From assembly GCA_964612995.1 (NCBI GenBank), contig CAZTGE010000005.1, positions 1-60,285 of the forward strand: a stretch of DNA of 60,285 bases, read 5' to 3'. Made by a program: the position numbers and the translations under genes. Positions 8,642-16,864 of this stretch are shown here, piece by piece; position 1 is the first letter of the stretch; each line of letters opens with the position of its first letter. The notes under the pieces are model-generated. The model was not told the origin of the DNA, made no database searches, and saw nothing but the letters and a program-made list of their open reading frames with translations. The DNA comes from SLQH01 sp964612995 (GTDB lineage: Bacteria > Planctomycetota > UBA11346).

Positions 8642-8950
8642 TCACGATCGTTGCGGAGGCTCGGCGAGCAGGGCATCGAGGATGGGGTCGGCGAGCTCCT
8701 CGGCCGTAGCGCTGTACTCGCCCGCGGCTATGCGTGCGCGCAGGTCCTCGACGCGGTGGAGCCGCGCCGGGTCGACCTGTTTGAGGGTCTCGACGAAACG
8801 GGCGATGGCGGCACTGTCACCGGTCGAGACGCTGTCACCGCCTGCGCCGTCACGCCCACTCACGAGGGGTGCGCTCGCGGCGACCTTCTCGGGCGGGCGC
8901 TTGCGTCCGAGGCGCTCGAAGCCCTGCAGGTCTGGGCGGATCTCCATCAT
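8642..8950 (-). CDS. flgM: FlgM-like anti-sigma-28 factor
   Basis: 102 residues. The N-terminal half is low-complexity and probably disordered. The C-terminal half, with IARFVETLKQV, HRVEDLRARIAAGEYSATAE and ELADPILDALL, matches the FlgM sigma-28-binding helices (VxxLRxxIxxGxY followed by an iA..ll helix). FlgM holds back the flagellar sigma factor until the hook-basal body is complete and is then exported by the flagellar secretion system. The presence of flhB at 19141 is consistent. It sits between the FHA/pseudokinase gene and the TPR gene, which is not a usual place for flgM; no other flagellar gene is adjacent. Confidence 0.75.
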   Translation of the reverse strand: MMEIRPDLQGFERLGRKRPPEKVAASAPLVSGRDGAGGDSVSTGDSAAIARFVETLKQVDPARLHRVEDLRARIAAGEYSATAEELADPILDALLAEPPQRS

Positions 8951-9057
8951 CGGCTCCCGGGAACGGGGTCAGGATCGCTCTTCTCCAGTAACGGCACGCC
9001 GGCGCGCCGCTTGAGCACCGATCAGCATGGGGCGTACAGGGCCCGACGGCAAGACCT

Positions 9058-12000
9058 TCAGCCGCCCTGGGGCCAGAGGCGGACCACTGCGACCAGCGCG
9101 TCGCAGGCCGCTCCCTTGCTGTCCTGCACCGCGTTGACACAGGACATGGAGGAGGCGTCGGTGAAGCCGCCGATGATCGCCAGGTTGCCATGGATGGCGA
9201 TGGCTCCGGTCTTCTGCTGGCTCGATCCGGTGCCGCCGATCGCGGCGTGGAAGATGTTGGTCTTCAGATCGGTATCGAGCACGAACAGTCCGCCGTGGGA
9301 GATCTCCGCGCCGAGACCGAAGTGGTCGGTGACCGTCGGCGGCGCATGGCGGCGGCCCATCTGCTTGCCGATGTACATCCGGCCCCAGCGATCCTCGGCG
9401 TGGGGTATGACATGCGAGGCCATGTATGTGCCGGAGACGGGTTTGCGTTCGACCACATCGATCTTCATCACCATGATCGACATGCCGCCGATGACGTTCG
9501 AGTATCCACCGTTGAAGACATCGGATTTCTCGATGCCCTTGTCCAGGTCCTGCGGGTGGCGTGCGAGCACCGAGTTGCCACCATCGCACCAGCACATGAC
9601 GCCGATGTGGCGCCCGTCGGGGAACAGCCAGGTATCGTAGCCGCGGCTGTCGGACATGAGGCGGCGTTGCTCGGCCTCGTTCTTGCCCCAACCCCAGAAC
9701 TTCCACCCGGCATCGGAGGTGAGGAAAGGCTGCTGGAGGATGCCGTGGACCTGACGGTAGCGGATGGTCACCTGTTCGCCGGTCGCGGGTACGGTCACGG
9801 TCTGTGGCCGCAGGTCCAGCTTGTAGCGATCCAGTTCCGGACCGAGGTCCTGGTTGATGTCGCCGCTGACCGAACCGGTGTTGGTGGTGGTGTCGAACAC
9901 GAAGCGGAAGCCGTTGCCCTGGGCATAGGGGGTACCGTTGGAAGTGAAGCCGACCTCCTGGATGCGCTGGTTGCCGGCGCCGCCGATGTAGGTCAGGCAC
10001 AGCAGATGCGGATCGAGCGGTGGCGGGCGCAGGCCCACCGCCACGCCCAGCTCGCGGACTTCGGCGGTGTCGGCGGCGCTCGGCGAGAGGCTGAGCAGCG
10101 CCTCGGCCGCCAGCTCGGGTCGTTTGGTCGCGGCGGAGGTCTTGGCCAGGGCGAGCCAGCTGGCGTCGTCCATCGGGGCGTGGACTTCTCGTGCCTCGGT
10201 GAACAGCGCATAGACCGCATCGGGGTCCTCGCCTGCGGTGAAGGCGGCCATCGCGGCGTCGAGCAGCTCGGGCGCGTTCTCGGCGTAGGTCAGATCGACG
10301 CCGGCTGCCGCGGCGCGCCCGACCCAGTCGGCGCGTTCCTCCGGGCTCATATGGAAGGCGCGCCGGGCGTAGGCTTCACGCAGGGGCTCGCGCCAATTGC
10401 TCTCGAGGCTGTCGGGCTGCATCAGCGTGATGTAGCTGCCGACGTGTTCGAGGATCCCCTGCCAGTTGTCGTCGGCGATCACCTGGGGGATCGCGGTCAG
10501 GCAGGTCGCGGCCAGCTTGCGTCCGCGTTCGGCTTCGGCCCGGCGAACAACGAGATAGGGCAGGCCCGGGTGCTTCTCCAGCGCCCGGTCGTACTTCTCG
10601 ATCGCACGCTCGAAATCCTTCCGGTCCAGGTAGCGATCGGCGCTGCGGGCGTAGATGTCCCGCGACTTCTGGTAGGCGAAGCGGGCGAGATCGGCGACCG
10701 CGATGGTGGTGGTGCTGCCGTCGGCGCGGCGAAGGGTCAGGTCGGCACTGTCGATGCCGTCCACCTTGGCTTCGCCCTCGATGCGCTCGCCGTCGGCGAG
10801 CACCAGCCGGACCTCCTCCCAGGTGTCCGGTCGGGCGGCGGCGAGCCGTTCGCGGATCCGCTCGGGGTCCATCGGCGTGATGTCGTCCTCGATCTGCGTG
10901 TCCGTGGCATCGGCGAGCGCAGGGTCGTCCTCTTCTGTCGACGCGTCCTCGGTGACCGCGACCGGATCGTCGGTCACGCCTTCGGGCTCCGGTTGATCCG
11001 CGACCGTGGCCGGCTCGTCGGCCTCGGCCTCGGCCTCGGCCTCGGGCTCCGGTTGATCCGCGACCGTGGCCGGCTCGTCGGCCTCGTCTGTGCCGTCCGC
11101 TTCCTCTGTGACGACGTCTGCGGCGTCTTGCAGCGCGGTGTCATCGGCATTGTCCGGCGGCGGGGTGCCGTCATCGGAAGTGTTCCGGGTCCCTTGTCCG
11201 GGCTCGATCACGGGCCCCCGGTGGGTCACGGGTCCGGCGGCCGGGTGGTCGATGGACGTTTCGTTCGCGGCGAGCGCGGGCGTGTCGTCGGCGGGTCGCT
11301 GCCCGGTCTCGGGCTCTTGCCCCCCGATACGGGCAGGGGACTGGGTCGCGGGTGCGTCATCGTCGTCGGCGCCGGTCACCGGCGGCGGCAGACGGAAGCT
11401 GCGCGCCTGGCGTTCGTCGGCGCGATCGCGATGGGCCGGCGGCTCCATGTCGAGGCTGTCCTCGAGCTGTGCGGGTTGTTTGCGTGCGGCGTCGAGACGG
11501 CGTTCGCTGGCCTTGGTCTGCGAGCGGGCGGCGTTGAAGAGCATGGGGCCGACGATCAGTAGTAGCAGGCCGGCGACGGCGCACGCGATCAGGGCGATGA
11601 CCCAGCCCGGAACGCGCGAGCCACGGCGTCGGCGGGGGGCTTCGCCGCGCGGTTTGCGCGCGGTGCCTGGCTGGCGTCGATCGGCGGGGCCGGCCAGGCC
11701 GGCCGCGGGGCGTTGCCGTGCGGCGGGTGCGGGTTCGGGCCGCGGGCGGACACCGCCGAGCGAGCGCTTGAGTGCGGTCGCCAGGGCGGTGCGCAGGTCA
11801 TCCCAGCTCGCATAGCGTGCAGCCGGGTCGGCCTCGGTCATGCGCTCGATGCACGTGAGTGCGGGGGCGGGCACATCCTCGCGTCCGCGCAGGTCGTCGA
11901 GCTTGCGGCCGCCACGATCGTGGCCGCCGCGCAGGGCGGTGCGCAGGATGACGCCGAGTTCGAACTGGGTCACCGCGAGCTGGGTGTCGCCGGCGGGGCG

Positions 12001-13422
12001 GGGCGAGCGCCGCGAGAGACCGAAATCGGCGACCCGGCCTGCGCCATCGTCGTCGATCAGGATGTCTCCGGGTCGCAGCCCGTCGTGCTTGAGTCCGTGA
12101 CGGGTGTCGGCCGCCTCGAGTCCGGCGGCGGCATCGGCGATCAGCGACAGTAGCACACTCGTCGGCAGGTCCTCCTCGAGGTGGATCAGGTCGCGCAGCG
12201 AGCCGTTGGCGTACCAGGGCATGACGAGATAGAGCAGGTCGCCGTGGACATCGCCGCGGAACACGGGCACCACGTGCGGATCCTCGACCCGACGCAAGGC
12301 CCGGATGGCGTTCTGGAGCCGGGCGCGTTCGGCCGTATCGGCGCCAGCGGCGGGATCGAAGAATTTCACCGCCACCTGCTCGCCGGTGTTGCGATCCTTG
12401 GCCGCATAGACCACGCCGGTGCTGCCGGCGCCGATCCGGTCGAGCAGGACGTGCCCGGCGATCGCCGTGTTGGCGAGATCGTCGGTGCGCCCGTCGATGT
12501 AGACGAAGTGGTTCTTGCCGATGGTCACCCGCGTGCCGCCATGCAGGGCGGTCGGCACGCTGATCGGCTTGCCGCCGACCAGCGTGCCGTTGTTCGATCC
12601 GAGGTCCTCGAGCACCACGCTGGCGCCATCGCGGCGGATCCGTGCGTGTTTGCCGCTCACCGCGGCGTCGGGCAGCTGGATGTCGGCCGAGCTGCGGCGA
12701 CCGATGATCGCAGGGGCATCGTTTACCACCTGTTCGATCCCCGCCGCCGGACCAGCGACGCAGAGCAGACGGGTCGAGCCCAACAGCGAGCCGTCGGTGA
12801 CCATCAGCTCGACGGAACCGAGCGCAACGCGGTCACCGCGGGTCAGCAGCACCGTCCGGTTGATCGCCTGGCCGTTGACCGTGATGCCGGCGCCTTCGCT
12901 GCAGTCGCTCAGGCTGATGCCGGCGGGGCCGAAGGCGAGCTTCGCGTGGCGGGGCGCCACGCCGCGTTCGTCGAGGAGGACGTCGGTCTCGGGATCGCGA
13001 CCCAGGACCACCGTTTCGCTCTCGACGCTGAGCAGCTGGCCCGCGCGTCGGCCAGCGGTGAAGCGCAGCACGGGGTGATAGCCGTCCAGCGCGTCGGTGC
13101 CGGTGACCGCGGCATCCGCACCGGCACCGGCACCGGCATCGGCATCGGCATCGGGGTCGCCGCCCGGCGTCTCGAGGCTGCGCATGACCGAACGGCGCAC
13201 GCTGTCGGTCTCGCGCGAGCGCAGGTGGTTGCGCACCGCGAGCAGGATGTCGCGCTCGTGGTCGGCCTCGGTCAGCAAGGCGCCGAGAGCCCGTTCCAGG
13301 GCCATGTGCTCGGCGGCCTCCATCCGTGCGTGCTCGTCTTCGAGCAGGCCGGTCTCGAACGCTTGGGTCTCGCTTTCGTCCAGATCGCCGTCGATCCAGG
13401 CCTGCAGATCTTCGGTGTTCAT
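9058..13422 (-). CDS. Giant membrane protein: anti-sigma-like N-terminus, two FHA domains, pseudokinase, TPR-like and C-terminal domain
   Basis: 1454 residues. Residues 1-70 look like a short anti-sigma segment (MNTEDLQAWIDGDLDESET). FHA domains lie at about 117-208 (GRDPETDV) and 218-308 (GRRSSADI, LGSNNGT). A Ser/Thr-kinase-like domain spans about 320-550: the glycine loop RIGAGSTGVVY, Lys353 (VAVK) and DFG (466-468) are kept. The catalytic loop reads H446-D-G-L-R-P-G-D453 instead of HRDLKPxN, so the catalytic Asp is Gly, and the helix-C Glu also seems lost. A transmembrane helix (605-629), an acidic linker with a 20-residue tandem repeat, a helical/TPR-like part and a beta-rich C-terminal domain follow. 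The ATG at 13422 overlaps the sigma-factor stop (ATGA). Likely a non-catalytic regulator of that sigma factor. Confidence 0.85.
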   Translation of the reverse strand: MNTEDLQAWIDGDLDESETQAFETGLLEDEHARMEAAEHMALERALGALLTEADHERDILLAVRNHLRSRETDSVRRSVMRSLETPGGDPDADADAGAGAGADAAVTGTDALDGYHPVLRFTAGRRAGQLLSVESETVVLGRDPETDVLLDERGVAPRHAKLAFGPAGISLSDCSEGAGITVNGQAINRTVLLTRGDRVALGSVELMVTDGSLLGSTRLLCVAGPAAGIEQVVNDAPAIIGRRSSADIQLPDAAVSGKHARIRRDGASVVLEDLGSNNGTLVGGKPISVPTALHGGTRVTIGKNHFVYIDGRTDDLANTAIAGHVLLDRIGAGSTGVVYAAKDRNTGEQVAVKFFDPAAGADTAERARLQNAIRALRRVEDPHVVPVFRGDVHGDLLYLVMPWYANGSLRDLIHLEEDLPTSVLLSLIADAAAGLEAADTRHGLKHDGLRPGDILIDDDGAGRVADFGLSRRSPRPAGDTQLAVTQFELGVILRTALRGGHDRGGRKLDDLRGREDVPAPALTCIERMTEADPAARYASWDDLRTALATALKRSLGGVRPRPEPAPAARQRPAAGLAGPADRRQPGTARKPRGEAPRRRRGSRVPGWVIALIACAVAGLLLLIVGPMLFNAARSQTKASERRLDAARKQPAQLEDSLDMEPPAHRDRADERQARSFRLPPPVTGADDDDAPATQSPARIGGQEPETGQRPADDTPALAANETSIDHPAAGPVTHRGPVIEPGQGTRNTSDDGTPPPDNADDTALQDAADVVTEEADGTDEADEPATVADQPEPEAEAEAEADEPATVADQPEPEGVTDDPVAVTEDASTEEDDPALADATDTQIEDDITPMDPERIRERLAAARPDTWEEVRLVLADGERIEGEAKVDGIDSADLTLRRADGSTTTIAVADLARFAYQKSRDIYARSADRYLDRKDFERAIEKYDRALEKHPGLPYLVVRRAEAERGRKLAATCLTAIPQVIADDNWQGILEHVGSYITLMQPDSLESNWREPLREAYARRAFHMSPEERADWVGRAAAAGVDLTYAENAPELLDAAMAAFTAGEDPDAVYALFTEAREVHAPMDDASWLALAKTSAATKRPELAAEALLSLSPSAADTAEVRELGVAVGLRPPPLDPHLLCLTYIGGAGNQRIQEVGFTSNGTPYAQGNGFRFVFDTTTNTGSVSGDINQDLGPELDRYKLDLRPQTVTVPATGEQVTIRYRQVHGILQQPFLTSDAGWKFWGWGKNEAEQRRLMSDSRGYDTWLFPDGRHIGVMCWCDGGNSVLARHPQDLDKGIEKSDVFNGGYSNVIGGMSIMVMKIDVVERKPVSGTYMASHVIPHAEDRWGRMYIGKQMGRRHAPPTVTDHFGLGAEISHGGLFVLDTDLKTNIFHAAIGGTGSSQQKTGAIAIHGNLAIIGGFTDASSMSCVNAVQDSKGAACDALVAVVRLWPQGG

Positions 13423-14105
13423 GACTCTTCCCCGGCGATGCGTTGTTCGATGCAGTCGCGCAGGCGCTGGCGGACACGGAACAAAGTGGTCCGGACCCAG
13501 GCCACGCTGCGGTCGGTGCGGTCGGCGATATCCTGCGCCGACAGGCACTCGCGATACTTCATGTCCACCAGTTCCTGCATGTCCTGCGGCAGTTTGACCA
13601 GACAGCGTTCGAGCGCGTCGACCACCCGCCCATCGTGCAGCGAGGAAGGGCGCTGGTTGTTGAACTCCACCAGCAGGTGTTCCCCGAGCCTGGCGCGATT
13701 GCGCTGCTCGCGGCTGAAGCGTTGGACCTCGGCGCGCAGCAGGTTGTGGGCGATCGCGCGCAGCCAGGCGGCCAGCGAGGTGCCAGCGGTGAAGTCGGCG
13801 AGATGATGGTAGGCGAAGACGAAGGTCTCGTGAGTCAGTTCGTCGATCAGATGCGGCGCCGGAGCCCGCAAGGCGAGGAAGGTACGCACCTTGCGTACAT
13901 GCAAGCCCATCAGCTGCTCGAAGGCCTCGAGGTCGCCTTCCTGGGCCCGGAGCACCAACCCGCGTTCTCCGTCGTGAGGCACCATGCCGCTTTCCGCCGG
14001 AACGCCTGTCATCGGATCGCCGCCGCGTTCACGCCGGGGCTGATCGTCCTCCTGGATCGGGAGGCGCGCTGAGGTGTCAGAGCCGTGTTCGATGGTCGTC
14101 GTCAT
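13419..14105 (-). CDS. ECF-type sigma-70 family factor
   Basis: 228 residues. Region 2 is seen as GDLEAFEQLMGLHVRKVRTFL, then DELTHETFVFAYHHLADF and AAWLRAIAHNLL; region 4 as LERCLVKLPQDMQELVDMKY, LSAQDIADRTDRSVAWVRTTLFRVRQRL. The product redirects RNA polymerase to a stress-type regulon. It is translationally coupled to the FHA/pseudokinase gene, as ECF factors are to their anti-sigma partners. The start is uncertain: ATGs at 14105, 14012 and 13985 are in frame, none has a strong ribosome-binding site, and the conserved core starts near the last. The gene pair at 35456-37473 has the same sigma plus membrane-regulator plan. Confidence 0.85.
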   Translation of the reverse strand: MTTTIEHGSDTSARLPIQEDDQPRRERGGDPMTGVPAESGMVPHDGERGLVLRAQEGDLEAFEQLMGLHVRKVRTFLALRAPAPHLIDELTHETFVFAYHHLADFTAGTSLAAWLRAIAHNLLRAEVQRFSREQRNRARLGEHLLVEFNNQRPSSLHDGRVVDALERCLVKLPQDMQELVDMKYRECLSAQDIADRTDRSVAWVRTTLFRVRQRLRDCIEQRIAGEES

Positions 14106-14354
14106 ACCATGTGTCCATAGCCACGGCCTTTGGCCCTGTTACAGGCTCGCTCCGGCATGGTGGCGGAAAAACCGCATTTTCGCGGCGCGGGCCTTGTTCG
14201 CGATCGTACGCGGTGGTAAAGTGCGGACTCTCCCGGTCGCCAGCCGGGCCCACAGACTTCATCCAGGCTAGGTAGCCGTGACGATGCGACAAGCAGGCTT
14301 CACATACACCACCGCCGTCGTGATGACGCCCCGGAGTCCGCCGGAGTCGCGGCG

Positions 14355-14846
14355 ATGAGCGGCGCGCTACGCGTGATGCCGGTTGCCGACGGGCTCGTGT
14401 TGCAGCTCAGCGGACGCTGCTCGGTCCGCGAGGCGGCGGCGCTGTCGGCCTTCGTCGAGGCCGAGGGCGACGCCCTGGCCACGGCCCGGATCCGCTGCGA
14501 TCTGAGCGCCTGCACCTACCTCGACAGCACCATGCTCGGTGCCCTGATCGGGCTCCACCAGCGCCTCGCCGGCCGGTTCGCCCTGGTCGCGCCGCATGAC
14601 GCGGCACGCGAGTCCCTACAGAGCACACAGCTGATCAGGTTGTTCGCCGTCGAGGAACAGGCTCCGCCGGCCACCGGGCCGGCGACCGAGCTCGACCTCG
14701 CCGCCCTCGATGCCGACGCCTTCGGTCGCGAGATCCTCGCCGCGCATCGCCGGCTCGCCGCGATCGGCGGCCCCCAGCAGGCGGCCTTCCGCGCCGTGGC
14801 CGAGCGCATGGCGGCCGAGATCGGCGAGGCGCACGACGGCGGCTGA
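14355..14846 (+). CDS. STAS-domain anti-sigma-factor-antagonist-like protein
   Basis: 163 residues. Residues 1-90 form a STAS domain: GLVLQLSGRCSVREA, IRCDLSACTYLDSTMLGALIGLH and GRFALVAPHD. Ser58 within YLDSTML is at the classic phosphorylation position of RsbV/SpoIIAA proteins. A roughly 60-residue helical extension (DLAALDADAFGREILAAHRRL) follows; it may bind a partner. It lies upstream of yjbQ on the plus strand and is divergent from the ECF sigma operon, so a role in controlling that sigma system is possible but only inferred. Confidence 0.8.
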   Translation: MSGALRVMPVADGLVLQLSGRCSVREAAALSAFVEAEGDALATARIRCDLSACTYLDSTMLGALIGLHQRLAGRFALVAPHDAARESLQSTQLIRLFAVEEQAPPATGPATELDLAALDADAFGREILAAHRRLAAIGGPQQAAFRAVAERMAAEIGEAHDGG

Positions 14847-14989
14847 ACGGCCTGGATCCGTCCGTCGGGCCACGCAGGCAGTGAGCGGTCCGCAGTCTGC
14901 GGCGGCGCAGCGCGCGGCCCTGCCGTTGACCGGTCGGCGGCTTGATCGCCCACCGGGCGGGCGCAGGCTCGGCGGCGAGGAGGTGCGCG

Positions 14990-15406
14990 ATGAAGCATCT
15001 GGCCAAGGAGCTGTGGTTCAACGTCCCCGGCCGGCGGGGATTCGTCAACATCACCCGCGAGGTCGAGGAGTGCATCGAACAGAGCGGCGTGACCGAGGGG
15101 CTGGTGCTGGTCAACGCGATGCACATCACCGCCTCGGTGTTCATCAACGACGATGAAGCGGGCCTCCACCACGACTACGACGTCTGGCTCGAAAAGCTGG
15201 CCCCGCACGCGCCGGTCGACCAGTACCGCCACAACGGCGCCGAGGACAACGCAGACGCGCACATGAAGCGCCAGGTGATGGGCCGCGAAGTGGTCTGCGC
15301 GATCACCGGGGGCAAGCTCCACTTCGGCCCGTGGGAGCAGATCTTCTACGGCGAGTTCGACGGCCGGCGGCGCAAGCGGGTGCTGGTCAAGATCATCGGC
15401 GAATGA
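14990..15406 (+). CDS. yjbQ: YjbQ/UPF0047 family protein
   Basis: 138 residues with the whole family pattern: GFVNITREVEECIEQSGV, GLVLVNAMHITASVFINDDE, the HHDYDVWLEKLAP motif, a YRHNGAEDNADAHMKRQVMG stretch and the C-terminal LHFGPWEQIFYGEFDGRRRK. Conserved His and Asp residues in these motifs bind a metal. Members can substitute weakly for thiamine-phosphate synthase, but the physiological role is not settled. GGAGG six bases before the ATG at 14990 decides the start, against the longer frame from 14942. Length is typical. Confidence 0.92.
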   Translation: MKHLAKELWFNVPGRRGFVNITREVEECIEQSGVTEGLVLVNAMHITASVFINDDEAGLHHDYDVWLEKLAPHAPVDQYRHNGAEDNADAHMKRQVMGREVVCAITGGKLHFGPWEQIFYGEFDGRRRKRVLVKIIGE

Positions 15407-15440
15407 GCCCGCGCGCGCGTCGTCGCAGCCGGGTCGCCAG

Positions 15441-15713
15441 ATGAGCGTGTTCGAGGTACTGATGCTGCTGTGCTTCGGCATCAGCTGGCCGATCTCCATC
15501 GCCAAGTCGCTGCGCACCCGGGTCGTGGCGGGCAAGAGCCCCCTGTTCATGGGCATCCTGATCGTCGGCTACGCCTGCGGCATCGCCCACAAGGCGCTGC
15601 ACAGCTTCGACTGGGTGATCGCCCTCTACGCGCTCAATCTGGTGCTGGTGGCCACCGATCTGGGTCTGTATTACCGTTTTCTGCGCACGCCGCCGCGCCG
15701 GGCGGTCGGCTGA
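15441..15713 (+). CDS. Small three-helix membrane protein (SemiSWEET/PQ-loop-like)
   Basis: 90 residues forming three hydrophobic helices: FEVLMLLCFGISWPISIAKS, LFMGILIVGYACGIAHKALH and WVIALYALNLVLVATDLGLY. The pattern of a Pro in helix 1, a GYxxGIxHK motif in helix 2 and an Asn in helix 3 is reminiscent of PQ-loop/SemiSWEET half-transporters, which work as dimers, but the diagnostic PQ pair is absent. It lies 34 bp downstream of yjbQ. Substrate and function unknown. Confidence 0.6.
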   Translation: MSVFEVLMLLCFGISWPISIAKSLRTRVVAGKSPLFMGILIVGYACGIAHKALHSFDWVIALYALNLVLVATDLGLYYRFLRTPPRRAVG

Positions 15714-15723
15714 AGGGCGCGGT

Positions 15724-16782
15724 TCAGCCGTAGAGGTCGACCTGATGCACGCCGCCGGCGCGACCCTGGGCGTCGAGGTAGACGCTCGAGCGGCGCATCA
15801 GCCCGGCGTTCGCTCCGTCGCCGTCAGCCATGGCGAAGGGGGTGTCGACCGGGCTGAGCGCGATCGCGCCCAGCCCGGCCTGGCCCACCGAGGCGGTCGT
15901 GGATGCGCCCGGGCGCCACAGCACCAGCCCCTCCCACACCGGGTCTCCCGCATCGATCCAGCCGTTGCCGTCGGCGTCGTGGGCCGCGAGTTCCGCGAAG
16001 CCGTTGCCCGAGCGCGGCCCGAACAGCTCCGCCCCGCTGTCGATCGTGCCGTTGCCGTCGCGATCGAGCGCGAGGAGGGCGGCGCCGGCGGTCGGGGCGG
16101 CGATGTGCTCATCGGTGCCGTCGGCGTCGAGGTCGAAGGCGTGGCGCACGCCGCCGGAGAAGCGTACCCCGCGCCCGTCGAGATCGACGATCAGTGGGTC
16201 GATCGGCTCCGCGTCGCCGGCGCGCAGGCTGGTCTGTTCATGCGTGAAGGCGAAACGCTCCATGCGCATGGCGAAGGAGAAGGCGATGCTGCGGCCATCT
16301 GCGGTCTGTACGCTGCCGGCGATCGCGTGCTCGAGCAGCTCGTGCTCGTGCGTGGTCCGGCTGTGATCGCAGGCGAAACCCCAGCCGGCCGAGCGCGGCT
16401 GTTTGACCACCGAAGAGGTCTCTCACGGAGGCGCGGAGACACGGAGATGGATGAGAATGATATCGGTACTGTGATCGTGGACTGCGCAGTTGAACTCCAT
16501 CAAGACCTTGGGCCTGGTTTGCTTGAGACGGTCTATGAGCGGTTCCGGGCCCGGGCCCGTGTCCGGTTCCGGCGAGGCCTGGAGGCGGTCGCGTTGGATC
16601 GCGTCGAGCATGCCAGCGAAGGGATCCGGGTTCTGGCGCGTGGGCCCGGCCGCCGGGGTGTCGGCCTCGGCTCGCGCTTGCGCAGGCTTGCCGATCCAGG
16701 CCTCGACCCGGCTGTGCTCCGCCACCTGTCGGACGGCGGTGTGCCGGCTGGCCGCGACGAGACTGCTGCCGCTGACGATCAT
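15724..16782 (-). pseudogene. EF-hand-like calcium-binding protein gene, interrupted
   Basis: Two same-frame pieces make up one protein. The N-terminal piece begins at the ATG at 16782 behind a strong GGGGGG ribosome-binding site (MIVSGSSLVAASRHTAV, VEAWIG) and runs to a stop at 16423-16425. The C-terminal piece runs from about 16400 to 15724, with GWGFACDHSRTTHEHE, then DPLIVDLDGRGVRFSG, LLALDRDGNGTIDSGAELFG and HDADGNGWIDAGDPVW. The DxDxNG loops are calcium-binding repeats of this family of surface or secreted proteins. Between the pieces lies a fragment of an unrelated gene in opposite orientation (16447-16539 with its leader), which introduces the stop. The product as read is probably non-functional. 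Confidence 0.75.
16412..16539 (+). pseudogene. GxxExxY-protein gene fragment inserted in the EF-hand gene
   Basis: The sequence TCTCACGGAGGCGCGGAGAC, typical of the leader of GxxExxY genes, is followed at 16447 by an ATG and 31 codons that match the start of that family: MDENDIGTVIVDCAVELHQ followed by DLGPGLLETVYE. The diagnostic GLLETVY motif is complete. After 16539 the frame continues only into the antisense of the host gene, so the PD-(D/E)XK-like remainder is missing. The fragment is about 128 bp and sits within an EF-hand gene on the opposite strand. Confidence 0.7.
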
Positions 16783-16864
16783 CCCGCCCCCCTTCCCGGT
16801 GCTGTACCCGGGTCCAGTCTTGGCATCAGGTGGCGCGGCTTGAGCGCGAGCGTTCGCGGCAGGC

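Noticed and set aside
9190..11562. Long plus-strand open frame of 790 codons opposite the pseudokinase gene
   Set aside because: Low-complexity antisense product with no domain; it is a shadow caused by the high GC third positions of the real minus-strand gene.
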